A stretch of DNA of 35,973 nucleotides from Armatimonadota bacterium (GCA_031081585.1 JAVHLY010000029.1:1-35973); one strand, 5' to 3'. Counted from the stretch's first letter, positions 15,792-24,677 are shown. The notes: generated by a model from the letters alone, not told the origin. Made by a program: numbers and translations.

Positions 15792-18125
15792 GTGGCCGCC
15801 CGAGCCGCCGCCCCCACGGACCTTGCCGTCGCCCTCGACGCCCTGGAGCGGGACCACGCCTACCGGGGGCAGGTGGTGCACCGCCGGGCCCTGCCGGCCC
15901 GGGGGGCGCGCTACGCGCCGCTCGAGCCGCCGCTGCCCGAGCCCCTGCGGGCGCGCCTGGCCGCCATGGGCATCACCCGCCTCTACACCCACCAGGCCGC
16001 GGCCGTCGACGCGGTGCGCCGCGGCGAGCACATCGCCGTCATCACGCCCACCGCCAGCGGGAAGACCCTGTGCTACAACCTGCCGGTGCTCGAGCACCTG
16101 GTGCAGGCCCCGGCCGCCCGCGCCCTCTACCTCTTCCCCACCAAGGCGCTGGCCCAGGACCAGGTGGACGCCCTGGCGGAGTTCGGCCTGCCCCAGGTGC
16201 ACGCGGCCACCTACGACGGCGACACGCCGGCGGCGGACCGGCGGCGCATCCGCGAGCACGCCACCATCGTCCTGACCAACCCCGACATGCTCCACCGGGG
16301 GATCCTGCCGCAGCACGTCCGCTGGGCGACCTTCCTGCGCGGGCTGCGCTTCGTCGTGCTGGACGACATGCACGTCTACCGGGGCGTCTTCGGCTCTCAC
16401 GTGGCCAACGTCCTGCGCCGGCTGCGCCGCGTCTGCGCGCTGTACGGGGGCCGCCCGCAGTTCATCTGCACCTCCGCCACCATCGCCAACCCCCGGGAGT
16501 TCGCCGAGCGCCTGCTGGGGGTCCCGGTCAGCGTCATCGCCGAGAGCGGCGCCCCCCAGGGGCCGCGCCAAGTGGTCCTGTGGAACCCCCCGCTCCTCGA
16601 CCGGGCGGCCATGGCGCGCCGCAGCCCGTACAGCGAAGCCACCTGGCTCTTCACCCGGCTGGTGCAGGCGGGCGTGCGGACCATCGTCTTCACCAAGGCC
16701 CGCAAGATCACCGAGCTCATCTACCGTTACGCGCGGGCCCGCCTGGCCGAGGAGGCGGCAGCGCTGAGTCAGCGCATCAGCCCGTACCGGGCCGGCTACC
16801 TCCCCGAGGAGCGGCGGCGCATCGAGCAGCGGCTGTTCCGGGGGGAGCTCGTCGGGGTGATCTCCACGAGCGCGCTCGAGCTGGGGATCGACGTGGGCGG
16901 CCTCGACGCCGCCGTGCTGGTGGGCTTCCCCGGCACCATTGCCAGCACCTGGCAGCGCATCGGCCGGGCCGGCCGCGGCACCGACCCCTCCGCCGGCATC
17001 CTCATCGCCCTGGACGACGCCCTCGACCAGTACCTGATGCGCCACCCCGACTACCTCTTCGCCCGCTCCCCCGAGCACGCCGTCATCGACCCCGAGAACC
17101 CCTACATCCTGGCCAACCACCTGCGCTGCGCGGCGGCGGAGGCGCCGCTCGAGCCGGCCGACGCCGAGCTCTTCGGGGAGCGGACCCTGGCGGTGGCGGC
17201 CCTGCTCGGCGAGTTCGGCGACCTGGTGCAGCGTCGCGGCCGCTGGTACTGGGCCAATCCCCGGCGCTACCCCGCCGCCGAGGTGGAGATCCGCGCCGCC
17301 GGCACCCCCTACCGCATCGTGGACGTCCAGGCCCGCGCGGTCATCGGGACGATCGACGAGGCCCGCGCCTTCGAGCAGGTCCACCCCGGCGCGATCTACC
17401 TGCACCAGGGCGAGGCCTACGTGGTGCGCAAGCTCGACCTGGTGGAGAAGGTGGCCTACGTGCAGCCGAGCCCGGCGGACCACTACACCCAGGCGCGGGT
17501 GCTCACCGACGTCCGCATCGTCCGCGCGCACGAGGAGAAGCCCTGGGGGCCCACCCGCGCCGCCTTCGGGGACGTGGAGGTGACGACCCAGGTCACCGAG
17601 TACGTGCGCAAGCAGCTCTTCACCGAGGCGGTGCTGGGCGTGGAGCCGCTCGACCTGCCGCCGCAGGTGCTGGCCACGGCGGCGCTGTGGTTCACCATCC
17701 CGCCCGAGCTGGTGCGGGAGGTGGAGCGACACGGGCTGGACCTGGCCGGGGGGATCCACGCCGTGGAGCACGCCGCCATCGGGCTCCTGCCGCTGTTTGC
17801 CATGTGCGACCGCTGGGACATCGGCGGCGTCTCCTACCCGCGCCACGAGCAGGTGGGGGCGCCGGCCATCTTCATCTACGACGGCCACCCGGGGGGCGTG
17901 GGGATCACTCAGAAGGGATTCGCGCTGCTCGACGAGCTGATGTCCGCCACCCTGGACGCCATCGCCTCGTGTCCGTGCGAGGCCGGGTGTCCTTCCTGCG
18001 TGCAGTCCCCCAAGTGCGGCAACCTGAACACCCCGCTGGACAAGGCGGCGGCGATCCTCCTGCTGCGCGGCTTGCTGGCCCGCCCCGGACGCGCCGCCCG
18101 CGCGGGCGGACGGCGCCGGTCGTGA
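15792..18125 (+). CDS. MrfA/YprA-type SF2 DNA helicase with zinc-binding C-terminal domain
   Basis: 777 residues, the usual size. Motifs in order: THQAAAV (Q-motif region), Walker A TPTASGKT (85-92), FPTKALAQDQ (Ia), TNPDMLH, motif II DDMH (191-194), CTSATIANP (III), VFTKARK (IV), STSALELGIDVGGLD (V) and QRIGRAGRG (VI). The C-terminal DUF1998 domain ends in the four-cysteine cluster CPCEAGCPSCVQSPKCGN. Homologues such as B. subtilis MrfA repair mitomycin-C damage. Oddity: motif II is DDMH, where this family has DExH, so the catalytic Glu is Asp. The MFS gene overlaps as GTGA. Confidence 0.95.
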   Translation: MAARAAAPTDLAVALDALERDHAYRGQVVHRRALPARGARYAPLEPPLPEPLRARLAAMGITRLYTHQAAAVDAVRRGEHIAVITPTASGKTLCYNLPVLEHLVQAPAARALYLFPTKALAQDQVDALAEFGLPQVHAATYDGDTPAADRRRIREHATIVLTNPDMLHRGILPQHVRWATFLRGLRFVVLDDMHVYRGVFGSHVANVLRRLRRVCALYGGRPQFICTSATIANPREFAERLLGVPVSVIAESGAPQGPRQVVLWNPPLLDRAAMARRSPYSEATWLFTRLVQAGVRTIVFTKARKITELIYRYARARLAEEAAALSQRISPYRAGYLPEERRRIEQRLFRGELVGVISTSALELGIDVGGLDAAVLVGFPGTIASTWQRIGRAGRGTDPSAGILIALDDALDQYLMRHPDYLFARSPEHAVIDPENPYILANHLRCAAAEAPLEPADAELFGERTLAVAALLGEFGDLVQRRGRWYWANPRRYPAAEVEIRAAGTPYRIVDVQARAVIGTIDEARAFEQVHPGAIYLHQGEAYVVRKLDLVEKVAYVQPSPADHYTQARVLTDVRIVRAHEEKPWGPTRAAFGDVEVTTQVTEYVRKQLFTEAVLGVEPLDLPPQVLATAALWFTIPPELVREVERHGLDLAGGIHAVEHAAIGLLPLFAMCDRWDIGGVSYPRHEQVGAPAIFIYDGHPGGVGITQKGFALLDELMSATLDAIASCPCEAGCPSCVQSPKCGNLNTPLDKAAAILLLRGLLARPGRAARAGGRRRS

Positions 18126-18210
18126 GCCCCCGCGACAACCCGGCGTCGGTCGTGGACCCGGAGAGTAGCCTGGCACCGGTCGTGGACGCAGACGACAGCC
18201 CGGCCGGCGC
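18121..18210 (+). repeat. Three degenerate 30-bp tandem repeats at the MFS start
   Basis: The core CGGTCGTG recurs at 18117, 18147 and 18177 (exact 30-base period), each time as the junction of a 30-base unit, and encodes decapeptide repeats. The first core contains the GTG start codon of the MFS gene and the helicase stop. Confidence 0.5.
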
Positions 18211-19450
18211 CGCACAGGATGGAAGACCGGCCGCCGGCGCCGTCACCCGCATCACCTGGACGCTCTTCGTCGGGCAGGGGCTGGCCCAGGCGGCGATCCT
18301 GGCCATCTTCCCCCTCTTCGCCATCATTGGAGCCGCCCTGAGCCGCCCCGGGTGGGCGGGTCTGCCGGCCATGGTCTACGCGCTCAGCTCGGCCCTCTCC
18401 GCCTTCGGTTGGGGGCTGGCGATGGACCGCGTGGGCCGACGGCCGGTGCTGGTGGCCGGGTTCCTCCTCGGCACGGGCGGGGCGCTGCTGGCCGGGCAGG
18501 CGGTGCTGGTCTCGGGCTTCCTCATGTTCCAGGTCGGCCTCGCTCTGGTGGGCGCAGCCATGGCCGCCATCACGCTGGGACGGTTCGTCGCCGGGGAGAT
18601 CCACCCGGCGGAGCAGCGCGGCCGCGCCATCTCCCGCGTGGTCCTGGGCGGGACGGTGGGGGCGGTGCTCGCCCCGCTGGTGGTGCGGGCTATCACCCGG
18701 GGCGCCGTCGGGCCGACGGAGCTGGCCTCGCCCTTCTGGGCGGCCGCTGGGCTCTACGGGGTGGCGGCCCTGGCTATGGCCGCGGGGATCTGGCCCGAGC
18801 CGCGTCTGCTGGCGGGCAGCCGCGTGGGCCTGGCGACGCGGATTCCACGGGACGGGCGCAGCCTGTGGCAAATCCTCAGAGGGCGCGCCGTCCGGGTGGC
18901 GGTCGTCGCCATGGTCGGGGGGCAGCTCATCATGGCCATGGTCATGGTGATGACCTCCGTGCACATGCGGGACCACCACCACCCGCTGCCGGCCATCGCC
19001 CTGGTGCTCTCCCTGCATGTCGTCGGGATGTACGCGTTCTCGATGGTGTCCGGGCGCCTCGCCGACCGCTGGGGCCGCGCGCCGGTCATCACGGGCGGGG
19101 CCGCGGCGCTGCTCCTTTCCTGTCTCGCCGCCCCGCTCTCCTCTGCGCTCAGCCCTACGGCGGCGGCCCTCTTCCTCCTCGGACTGGGGTGGAACTTCTG
19201 CTTCGTGGGCGGCTCGGCGCTGCTGGCCGACCAGCTCACCGACGGGGAGGGCGGGCGCGTCCAGGGCTTCAACGACCTGCTGGTCGGGGCCGCCTCCGGG
19301 GCGGGGAGCCTCGGCAGCGGTGCGCTCTTCGCCGCCGCCGGGTTTGCGGTGATGGCGCTGGCCGCCGCGCTCCTGGCGCTGGTACCGCTGGGGCTCACCT
19401 GGTGGTGGATGGCCACCCGCCAGGTTGCCGCCGACGCATCGACGGCGTAG
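18122..19450 (+). CDS. MFS transporter
   Basis: 442 residues with about 12 membrane spans in two six-span halves. The loop 2-3 motif is MDRVGRRPVLVAGF, repeated in the second half as GRLADRWGRAPVI, both the MFS motif A. It resembles drug-efflux-type members, but the substrate is unknown. The GTG start overlaps the helicase stop. The first 40 residues before the first span hold a degenerate 10-residue repeat (VVDPESSLAP, VVDADDSPAG) and look like a disordered cytoplasmic extension. A later start would remove them but none has a better ribosome site. Confidence 0.9.
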   Translation: MSPRDNPASVVDPESSLAPVVDADDSPAGAAQDGRPAAGAVTRITWTLFVGQGLAQAAILAIFPLFAIIGAALSRPGWAGLPAMVYALSSALSAFGWGLAMDRVGRRPVLVAGFLLGTGGALLAGQAVLVSGFLMFQVGLALVGAAMAAITLGRFVAGEIHPAEQRGRAISRVVLGGTVGAVLAPLVVRAITRGAVGPTELASPFWAAAGLYGVAALAMAAGIWPEPRLLAGSRVGLATRIPRDGRSLWQILRGRAVRVAVVAMVGGQLIMAMVMVMTSVHMRDHHHPLPAIALVLSLHVVGMYAFSMVSGRLADRWGRAPVITGGAAALLLSCLAAPLSSALSPTAAALFLLGLGWNFCFVGGSALLADQLTDGEGGRVQGFNDLLVGAASGAGSLGSGALFAAAGFAVMALAAALLALVPLGLTWWWMATRQVAADASTA

Positions 19451-19488
19451 GCACGCGGCGGTCAGGTCACAGCACCGCGGAGGGGGGC

Positions 19489-20130
19489 ATGGCTCGGACG
19501 CGCGTGAAGCATCCTCGTCCAGCACCACGCCGGGATCGTGCCGGAGGCGGGCGCCGCAGGGTGGGACCGCAGCCGGCGCCGCAGACGGCCGCGCGGGCGC
19601 AGCGGTCGCAGCCGGTGGCCGACGCCATCGTCGCGTGGCTAATCCGGCGGGTCGACCGCACCTACCGTCAGGGGAACTGGGCGGGGCGAGGGGTGCTGGC
19701 GGCCATCGCCGACGTCCCCGCAGCGATGGCGCACTGGCGCCCCCACCCCGCGCAGCACACCATCGCCGAGATGGTCCTGCACATGGGCTACTGGAAGGAC
19801 GCCGTCACGGCGCGCCTCCGGGGGCGTCCCTGGCGCTTCGACGAGCAGCAGAACTGGCCTACCCTCTTCCCCACCGCCGAGGCCTGGGAGGAGGCGAAGG
19901 CGGAGCTGGCGGCAGCGCACCGGCGGCTGCGAACCGCCCTGCGCACGGTGAGGGCTGAGCACCTGCTCGCGCGTCCCTCACCGGACGGGGGGCGGACGCC
20001 CACGCTGGCCGACCTGGTGGTGGACATCGCCACCCATGACTCCTACCACGCCGCCCAGATCTTCGTGCTGAAACGGCTCTACCTGGACCGGCGCAGAACG
20101 GGTGCAGACCAGCTCAGGACTACCGCATGA
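19489..20130 (+). CDS. DinB-family (DinB/YfiT-like) protein
   Basis: 213 residues from ATG 19489 with GGAGGGGGG directly upstream. The first 45 residues are Arg/Pro/Ala-rich and look disordered. A four-helix DinB-like bundle follows: HTIAEMVLHMGYWKDAV gives the first metal His, and HDSYHAAQIFVLKR gives the HxxxH pair near the C-terminus. Proteins of this fold include thiol-dependent metalloenzymes and damage-induced proteins; the role is unknown. It lies 38 bases after the MFS gene and probably shares its transcript. Confidence 0.85.
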   Translation: MARTRVKHPRPAPRRDRAGGGRRRVGPQPAPQTAARAQRSQPVADAIVAWLIRRVDRTYRQGNWAGRGVLAAIADVPAAMAHWRPHPAQHTIAEMVLHMGYWKDAVTARLRGRPWRFDEQQNWPTLFPTAEAWEEAKAELAAAHRRLRTALRTVRAEHLLARPSPDGGRTPTLADLVVDIATHDSYHAAQIFVLKRLYLDRRRTGADQLRTTA

Positions 20131-20178
20131 GCGCGCGGCCGCCGATCGGCGGCGTCTCCGGACGGGCCTACCGGTGCG

Positions 20179-20207
20179 TTGCAGCCGCCCTCCGGGCGCC
20201 ATAGAAT
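20179..20207 (+). promoter_or_regulatory. Promoter of the rsmI operon, apparently leaderless
   Basis: TTGCAG (20179-20184) and TAGAAT (20202-20207) are separated by 17 bases. The start point, about 7 bases downstream, falls at or next to the GTG at 20215, so the rsmI message would be leaderless. Confidence 0.5.
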
Positions 20208-20214
20208 GGCCGCC

Positions 20215-21135
20215 GTGAGCTCCCCTGCACCCGGGCGCCTCTTCGTGGTGGGCACCCCCATCGGGAACCTGGAGGACATCACCCTCCGGGCCCTGCGGGT
20301 CCTGGCGCAGGTGGCCGTCATCGCCTGCGAGGACACCCGGCACACGCGCCGCCTCCTCGCCCGCCACGGCATCTCCACCCCGCTCGTCGCCTACCACGAG
20401 CACAACGAGCGGGTGCAGGCCCCCGCGCTGGTGGCGCGGCTCCAGGCCGGGGAGGACGTGGCGCTGGTGAGCGACGCGGGGATGCCGGGCATCTCCGACC
20501 CCGGCTACCACCTGGTCCGCCAGGCCGCCGAGGCCGGGATTCCCGTCGTGGCCGTCCCCGGTCCCAGCGCCGTCACCGCGGCCCTCTCCGTGGCCGGATT
20601 GCCCACTGACCGCTTCTGCTTCCTGGGCTTCCTCCCTCGCTCGGCTGCGGCCCGGCGCGAGGCGCTGCGCGCGGTGGCGGACCTGCCAGCCACCCTGGTG
20701 TTCTTCGAGGCCCCGGGACGGGTGGCGCGCACCCTGGCCGACGTGGCGGCCGTGCTCGGCCCGCGGCGGGTGGCGGTCGTGCGGGAGGCCACCAAGCTGC
20801 ACGAGGAGGTCCGCCGCGGCCGCGCCGACGAGCTGGCGGCAGTCCTGGCGGGTGAACGGGTGCGCGGCGAAGTGACGGTGGTGGTGGAGGGACGGCCCCG
20901 GGCCCAGGCGTCGGAGGAGACCCGGGCGCAGGCTCCGGACGCGAAGCGGCGTGAGGCGGCCGAACCCGAAGCGGCCGCCCTGCTGGCGCAGGGCCTCTCC
21001 CGGCGCGACGTCGCCCGGGTGCTCGCCGCCTCCCACGGGTTGCCGCACCGCGAGGCTTACACCCTGGCCCTGCGCGTCCGGCCCCTCCGTCGGCGTGCCC
21101 GGGCGACCGGGGCCGCCACGGGAGAGCGCGGATGA
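20215..21135 (+). CDS. rsmI: 16S rRNA (cytidine1402-2'-O)-methyltransferase RsmI
   Basis: Methylates the ribose of C1402 in the 30S decoding centre using S-adenosylmethionine. Clear RsmI landmarks: LFVVGTPIGNLEDITLRAL at the N-terminus, CEDTRHTRRLLARHGI, YHEHNE, VALVSDAGMPGISDPGY, VPGPSAVTAALSVAGLP and FEAPGRVARTL. 306 residues from GTG 20215, chosen because the family starts just before this segment and a promoter ends there; ATG 20206 is the alternative. The C-terminal 70 residues after the catalytic fold contain a small helical domain and a basic tail. Stop overlaps the next start as ATGA. Confidence 0.95.
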   Translation: MSSPAPGRLFVVGTPIGNLEDITLRALRVLAQVAVIACEDTRHTRRLLARHGISTPLVAYHEHNERVQAPALVARLQAGEDVALVSDAGMPGISDPGYHLVRQAAEAGIPVVAVPGPSAVTAALSVAGLPTDRFCFLGFLPRSAAARREALRAVADLPATLVFFEAPGRVARTLADVAAVLGPRRVAVVREATKLHEEVRRGRADELAAVLAGERVRGEVTVVVEGRPRAQASEETRAQAPDAKRREAAEPEAAALLAQGLSRRDVARVLAASHGLPHREAYTLALRVRPLRRRARATGAATGERG

Positions 21136-22520
21136 AGGAGGTCCGCGGCGAGGGGGCCGAGGCGGCGCGCAGGCGACGTCTGGGAGGCTGGCCGGGCCGG
21201 CCTCAGGACGTCGTCAGGGTCCACCAGGCCGCCACCGAAGTCGAGGCCCTGGCGGTCGAGCAGGCGCTGCGGAGCGCCGGGATCCGAGCCTGGCTGCGCT
21301 CGCGCCAGGTGCCCGGCTACGGGCAGGCCCTGGCGACGGCGACCGGAGTGTGGGGAGACGTGCTGGTGGCAGCGGAAGACGCCGCCGTGGCGCGCCAGGT
21401 GGTGGCCGACTACCTGGGAGCGGTGCGCCAGGCGGCGCGCGGCACAAGGGTGACGGGCCCCCCCGAGCGGACCGGCGAGGGGGACGACGCGCAGTGGCGG
21501 CAGCGGGAGGAGACGGCGGTGCCACAGGTGCGGCAGGCACGGGACGTGACGGGGTCGCAGGAGCAGCCGACGGTGAGCAGGGCACAGCGCATCCACGGGA
21601 TCATCCCGCCGCTGGTGACGCTCTTCGACGCGCACGGCCGGGTGGACGAGGAGGCGATGGGCCGCCACGTCGACCGGTTGATCGCCGCAGGGGTGCACGG
21701 GCTCTTCGCGCTGGGCACGACGGGGGAGGTGATGCACCTCACCCCGGACGAGCGGCGGCGCGTGGCCGAGCTCGTGGTCCGGCAGACCGCCGGGCGCGTC
21801 CCGGTCCTCATCGGCTGCGGCGGGACGGCCACCGACGAGGTCGTCGCCTACGCGCGCCACGCCGAGGCGGTGGGTGCCGACGCCGTCGTGGTCATCGTCC
21901 CCTACTACTGGACGCTCCCCGACCGGAGCGTGGAGGCGCACTACACCGCCGTGGCACGCGCTGTCAGGGTGCCGGTGATCATCTACAACTTCCCGGCCGT
22001 CAGCGGCCGCAACCTCCCGGCGGCCCTGGTGGCCCGCCTGGCCGCGGCGGCGCCGGGGATTGCCGGCATCAAGGAAACCCTCGACAGCATCGGGCACATC
22101 CAGCAGGTGCTGGCCCACGTCCGCCCCGTGCGGCCGGACTTCGTCGTGCTGTGCGGGTATGAGTACCACCTGCTGAACACCCTCGTCCTGGGCGGGGACG
22201 GCGCCATCCCCGGGATGGCCAACGTCTTCCCCGAGCCGGCGGTGCGCCTGTACGACGCCTTCCGCGCCGGCGACCTGGCCACGGCGGCGGCGCTGGCGCG
22301 CGAGCGGCTGGACTTCCCCGCCCTCTACCAGCTCGACGCGCCGCTCTTCGTCGTGGTCAAGGAGGCGATGGCGCTCGCCGGGGTGATCGAGCGCCCGGTG
22401 GTGCGCCTGCCCGCGCTGCCCCTGGAGGCGGAAGGCCGCCATCGCCTGGGCCGCCTGCTGGCCACCTTCGGGCTGCTGGAGGAAGGCGGGGCGGGCGGCG
22501 GGAAAGGAGCGGCGTCGTGA
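21132..22520 (+). CDS. DUF2007-like domain fused to a DapA-family aldolase/lyase
   Basis: One uninterrupted frame of 462 residues. Residues about 25-97 (VVRVHQAATEVEALAVEQALRSAGI.., VLVAAEDAAVARQVV) look like the small DUF2007 'signal transducing' domain, usually a stand-alone protein. A polar linker (98-147) leads to a full DapA-type TIM barrel: GTTGEVMHLTPDER, YNFP with the catalytic Tyr, and GIKETLDS with the Schiff-base Lys. The Arg of true DHDPS (NxPxRTG) is absent (NFPAVSGRN), so it is more likely a 2-keto-acid aldolase or related lyase. GTG 21573 with AGGAG 9 bases upstream could start a separate 315-residue enzyme. Confidence 0.85.
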   Translation: MKEVRGEGAEAARRRRLGGWPGRPQDVVRVHQAATEVEALAVEQALRSAGIRAWLRSRQVPGYGQALATATGVWGDVLVAAEDAAVARQVVADYLGAVRQAARGTRVTGPPERTGEGDDAQWRQREETAVPQVRQARDVTGSQEQPTVSRAQRIHGIIPPLVTLFDAHGRVDEEAMGRHVDRLIAAGVHGLFALGTTGEVMHLTPDERRRVAELVVRQTAGRVPVLIGCGGTATDEVVAYARHAEAVGADAVVVIVPYYWTLPDRSVEAHYTAVARAVRVPVIIYNFPAVSGRNLPAALVARLAAAAPGIAGIKETLDSIGHIQQVLAHVRPVRPDFVVLCGYEYHLLNTLVLGGDGAIPGMANVFPEPAVRLYDAFRAGDLATAAALARERLDFPALYQLDAPLFVVVKEAMALAGVIERPVVRLPALPLEAEGRHRLGRLLATFGLLEEGGAGGGKGAAS

Positions 22521-23182
22521 CGCACATCTTGCCCTACCACGGCCAGGCCACCTACGACCTGGAGATCGTCGGCACGGTCCGGACCCTGCCGCTCATCCAG
22601 GTGGCGCCGGACACCTGGATCGCCTACTACTACAGCCTGGGCGACACCGAGGTCATCGACCGGGCCGCGCAGGCGCTGGCGCCGCGCCTGGAGGCCGCGG
22701 AGCTGCTCGTCACCACGGAGATCAAGGGGATCCCGCTCACCCACGCCATCGCCACCTACCTGGGCCGGCGTCCCTACGTGATCTGCCAGAAGCGCATCCG
22801 CCCCTTCATGCTCGCCCCGCTCAGCGTCCGCTACCGGCCCATCACCGCCGCCGAGCCGCAGGACCTCTACCTGGACGGGCGGGACGCCGAGAAGATCCGC
22901 GGCCGCCGCGTGGCGCTGGTGGACGACATCGTCAGCACGGGCGAGACGCTCCAGGCGATGGCGCGTCTGGTGGCGCAGGCCGGCGGGGAGGTGATCGCCC
23001 GGGCCGCCATCCTGCTCGAGGGCACCGACCAGGGGGGTATCGAGCACCTCGGCATCCTGCCGATCTTCAAGCGGATGACGGTTGCGGAAGAGGGGAGTGG
23101 CGGCTCGGCCGGGGGCGGGGGACCGTCAGAGACCGACTCGGCCGGGCAGCCCTCTGGCGCCGCGGAAGAGGCGGACCGGTGA
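22517..23182 (+). CDS. Adenine-phosphoribosyltransferase-like protein
   Basis: 221 residues from a GTG overlapping the previous stop. The PRPP-binding loop is VDDIVSTGET (135-144), preceded by RGRRVAL. The earlier segment LLVTTEIKGIPLTHAIATYLG and QKRIRPFM correspond to the flexible hood and dimer region of APRT/XPRT-type enzymes. It should transfer phosphoribose to a purine base or act as a PRT-fold regulator. The last 30 residues are Gly/Ser-rich. Purine salvage would fit with the nucleoside importer elsewhere in the window; this link is inference. Confidence 0.88.
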   Translation: MTHILPYHGQATYDLEIVGTVRTLPLIQVAPDTWIAYYYSLGDTEVIDRAAQALAPRLEAAELLVTTEIKGIPLTHAIATYLGRRPYVICQKRIRPFMLAPLSVRYRPITAAEPQDLYLDGRDAEKIRGRRVALVDDIVSTGETLQAMARLVAQAGGEVIARAAILLEGTDQGGIEHLGILPIFKRMTVAEEGSGGSAGGGGPSETDSAGQPSGAAEEADR

Positions 23183-23727
23183 GCGAGCGTCGCGAGGTGG
23201 CCACGCTCGGCGGCGGGTGCTTCTGGTGCCTGGAGGCGGTCTTCGAGCAGCTCCGCGGGGTGGAGCAGGTGGTCTCGGGGTACGCCGGCGGGACGATGCC
23301 CCACCCCACCTACGAGCAGGTCTGCAGCGGGACGACCGGGCACGCTGAGGTCGTGCAGGTCGCCTTCGACCCCGACGTCCTCTCCTATCGGGAGCTGCTG
23401 GAGGTCTTCTTCACCGTCCACGATCCCACCACGCCGGACCGGCAGGGGCCCGACGTGGGGACACAGTACCGCTCGGTGATCTTCACCCACTCGCCGGCGC
23501 AGCGGGCCACGGCCGAGGAGGTCATCGCCGCCCTCACCGCCGCCCGTGTCTTTCCCGACCCGATCGTCACGGAGGTGCGGCCCTTCGAGGCCTTCTACCC
23601 GGCGGAGCCCTACCACCAGCAGTACTACCGCCGCCACCCGGAGCAGGCGTACTGCCGCCTGGTCATCGCCCCCAAGGTGGCCAAGTTCCGCCAGGCCTTC
23701 CTCGACCGGCTGAAGGCGGCGGTCTGA
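23179..23727 (+). CDS. msrA: Peptide-methionine (S)-S-oxide reductase MsrA
   Basis: Repairs methionine sulfoxide in proteins. 182 residues, standard length. The catalytic motif is GGGCFWCLEA (C14 catalytic, C17), followed by VSGYAGG, PTYEQVCSGTTGHAEVVQV, DVGTQYRSVIF and the C-terminal YCRLVIAPKVAKFRQAF carrying a possible resolving Cys. The GTG start overlaps the previous stop as GTGA. Last gene of the rsmI operon. Confidence 0.97.
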   Translation: MSERREVATLGGGCFWCLEAVFEQLRGVEQVVSGYAGGTMPHPTYEQVCSGTTGHAEVVQVAFDPDVLSYRELLEVFFTVHDPTTPDRQGPDVGTQYRSVIFTHSPAQRATAEEVIAALTAARVFPDPIVTEVRPFEAFYPAEPYHQQYYRRHPEQAYCRLVIAPKVAKFRQAFLDRLKAAV

Positions 23728-23756
23728 CCCCGCGCCAAGGCGGCACGGGGCGGTCA
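23725..23756. terminator. Hairpin between convergent msrA and MBL-fold genes
   Basis: CCCCG (23728-23732) pairs with CGGGG (23746-23750) and CGCC (23733-23736) with GGCG (23739-23742), with a GCA bulge and an AA loop. It sits exactly in the 26-base gap between two convergent stops. No T-run follows on either strand. Confidence 0.4.
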
Positions 23757-24677
23757 GCCCGCGGCCTGGCGCGTCAGGTAGCGGATCACCCCGAGCGCGC
23801 TCTGCACCGAGGGCATGACGATCTCCAGGTGCGCCAGCGCCGCCGCTCCTCCGCGCTCGGCCAGCCTGGTGCGGGCCTCGGCCCGCAGGCGCTCCGCCAG
23901 CACCTCGGCGTCGGCGCCCGAGGCCAGGACTTCCCGGCCCAGTTCGACGAACCGGTCGATGGTCGCGTCCAGCTCGTCGAGCAGCCTGTCGACCCAGTCG
24001 TGGGCGCCGAAGTGGGTGAGGAGCAGCCGGCGCGGGCGGAGCGCGCGCAGGCGCGCCAGCGAGGCGTGCCAGGCGGGAGGGTCGAAGTCGGGCGGTGGGG
24101 TAGGGGCGCGCACGTAGCGCAGGCCCGGGATGGCCACGCCCCCGACGTCCCCGGTGAAGAGGTCGCCGCTGCGGGGATCCCAGTAGGCCAGGTGGTGGCG
24201 GGCGTGCCCGGGGGTATCGACCGCGGTGATCGTCCGGGAGCCGAGCCGCACCTGCGCCCCGTCCTCGAGGACGTGGACCCGGTCGGCCGGCACCGGCGCC
24301 ACCTCGCCGAAGAGCGGCTCGAGGGTCTCGCCGTAGAGGCGCCGCGCGCTGGCCAGCAGGCGCGAGGGGTCGCGCAGGTGAGGCGCGCCGACGGGGTGGA
24401 CGTACACCTCCAGGTGGGGCAGCCGGCGCGCCAGGACGCCGGCCGCGCCGGCGTGGTCGAGGTGGATGTGGGTCACCGCCGCGGCGCGCAGCGCCTCCGG
24501 GCTCAGGCCGGCGGCGCGCACCCCGTCCAGCACGCGTTCCAGGCAGGTGGTGGGGCCGGTCTCGATGAGGGCCGGCCGCTCCCCAAGGAGCAGGTAGACG
24601 CCGATGGCCTGGGGCGTCCCCTGGTAGCCCGCGTCGATCACGAAGAGGTCCGGTGCCAGCGTCGTAAGGGTCGTCAT
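23754..24677 (-). CDS. Metallo-beta-lactamase-fold hydrolase
   Basis: 307 residues from ATG 24677, chosen for GGAGAGG 9 bases upstream; ATG 24698 is an alternative. The metal motif is THIHLDHAG (H70, H72, D74, H75), followed by VDTPGHARHHL (third His), LFTGDVGGV (bridging Asp) and LLTHFGAHDWVD. This is the glyoxalase-II-like layout, with a long helical C-terminal part (about 215-307). The substrate is unknown. It stands alone at the end of a minus-strand cluster. Confidence 0.93.
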   Translation of the reverse strand: MTTLTTLAPDLFVIDAGYQGTPQAIGVYLLLGERPALIETGPTTCLERVLDGVRAAGLSPEALRAAAVTHIHLDHAGAAGVLARRLPHLEVYVHPVGAPHLRDPSRLLASARRLYGETLEPLFGEVAPVPADRVHVLEDGAQVRLGSRTITAVDTPGHARHHLAYWDPRSGDLFTGDVGGVAIPGLRYVRAPTPPPDFDPPAWHASLARLRALRPRRLLLTHFGAHDWVDRLLDELDATIDRFVELGREVLASGADAEVLAERLRAEARTRLAERGGAAALAHLEIVMPSVQSALGVIRYLTRQAAG

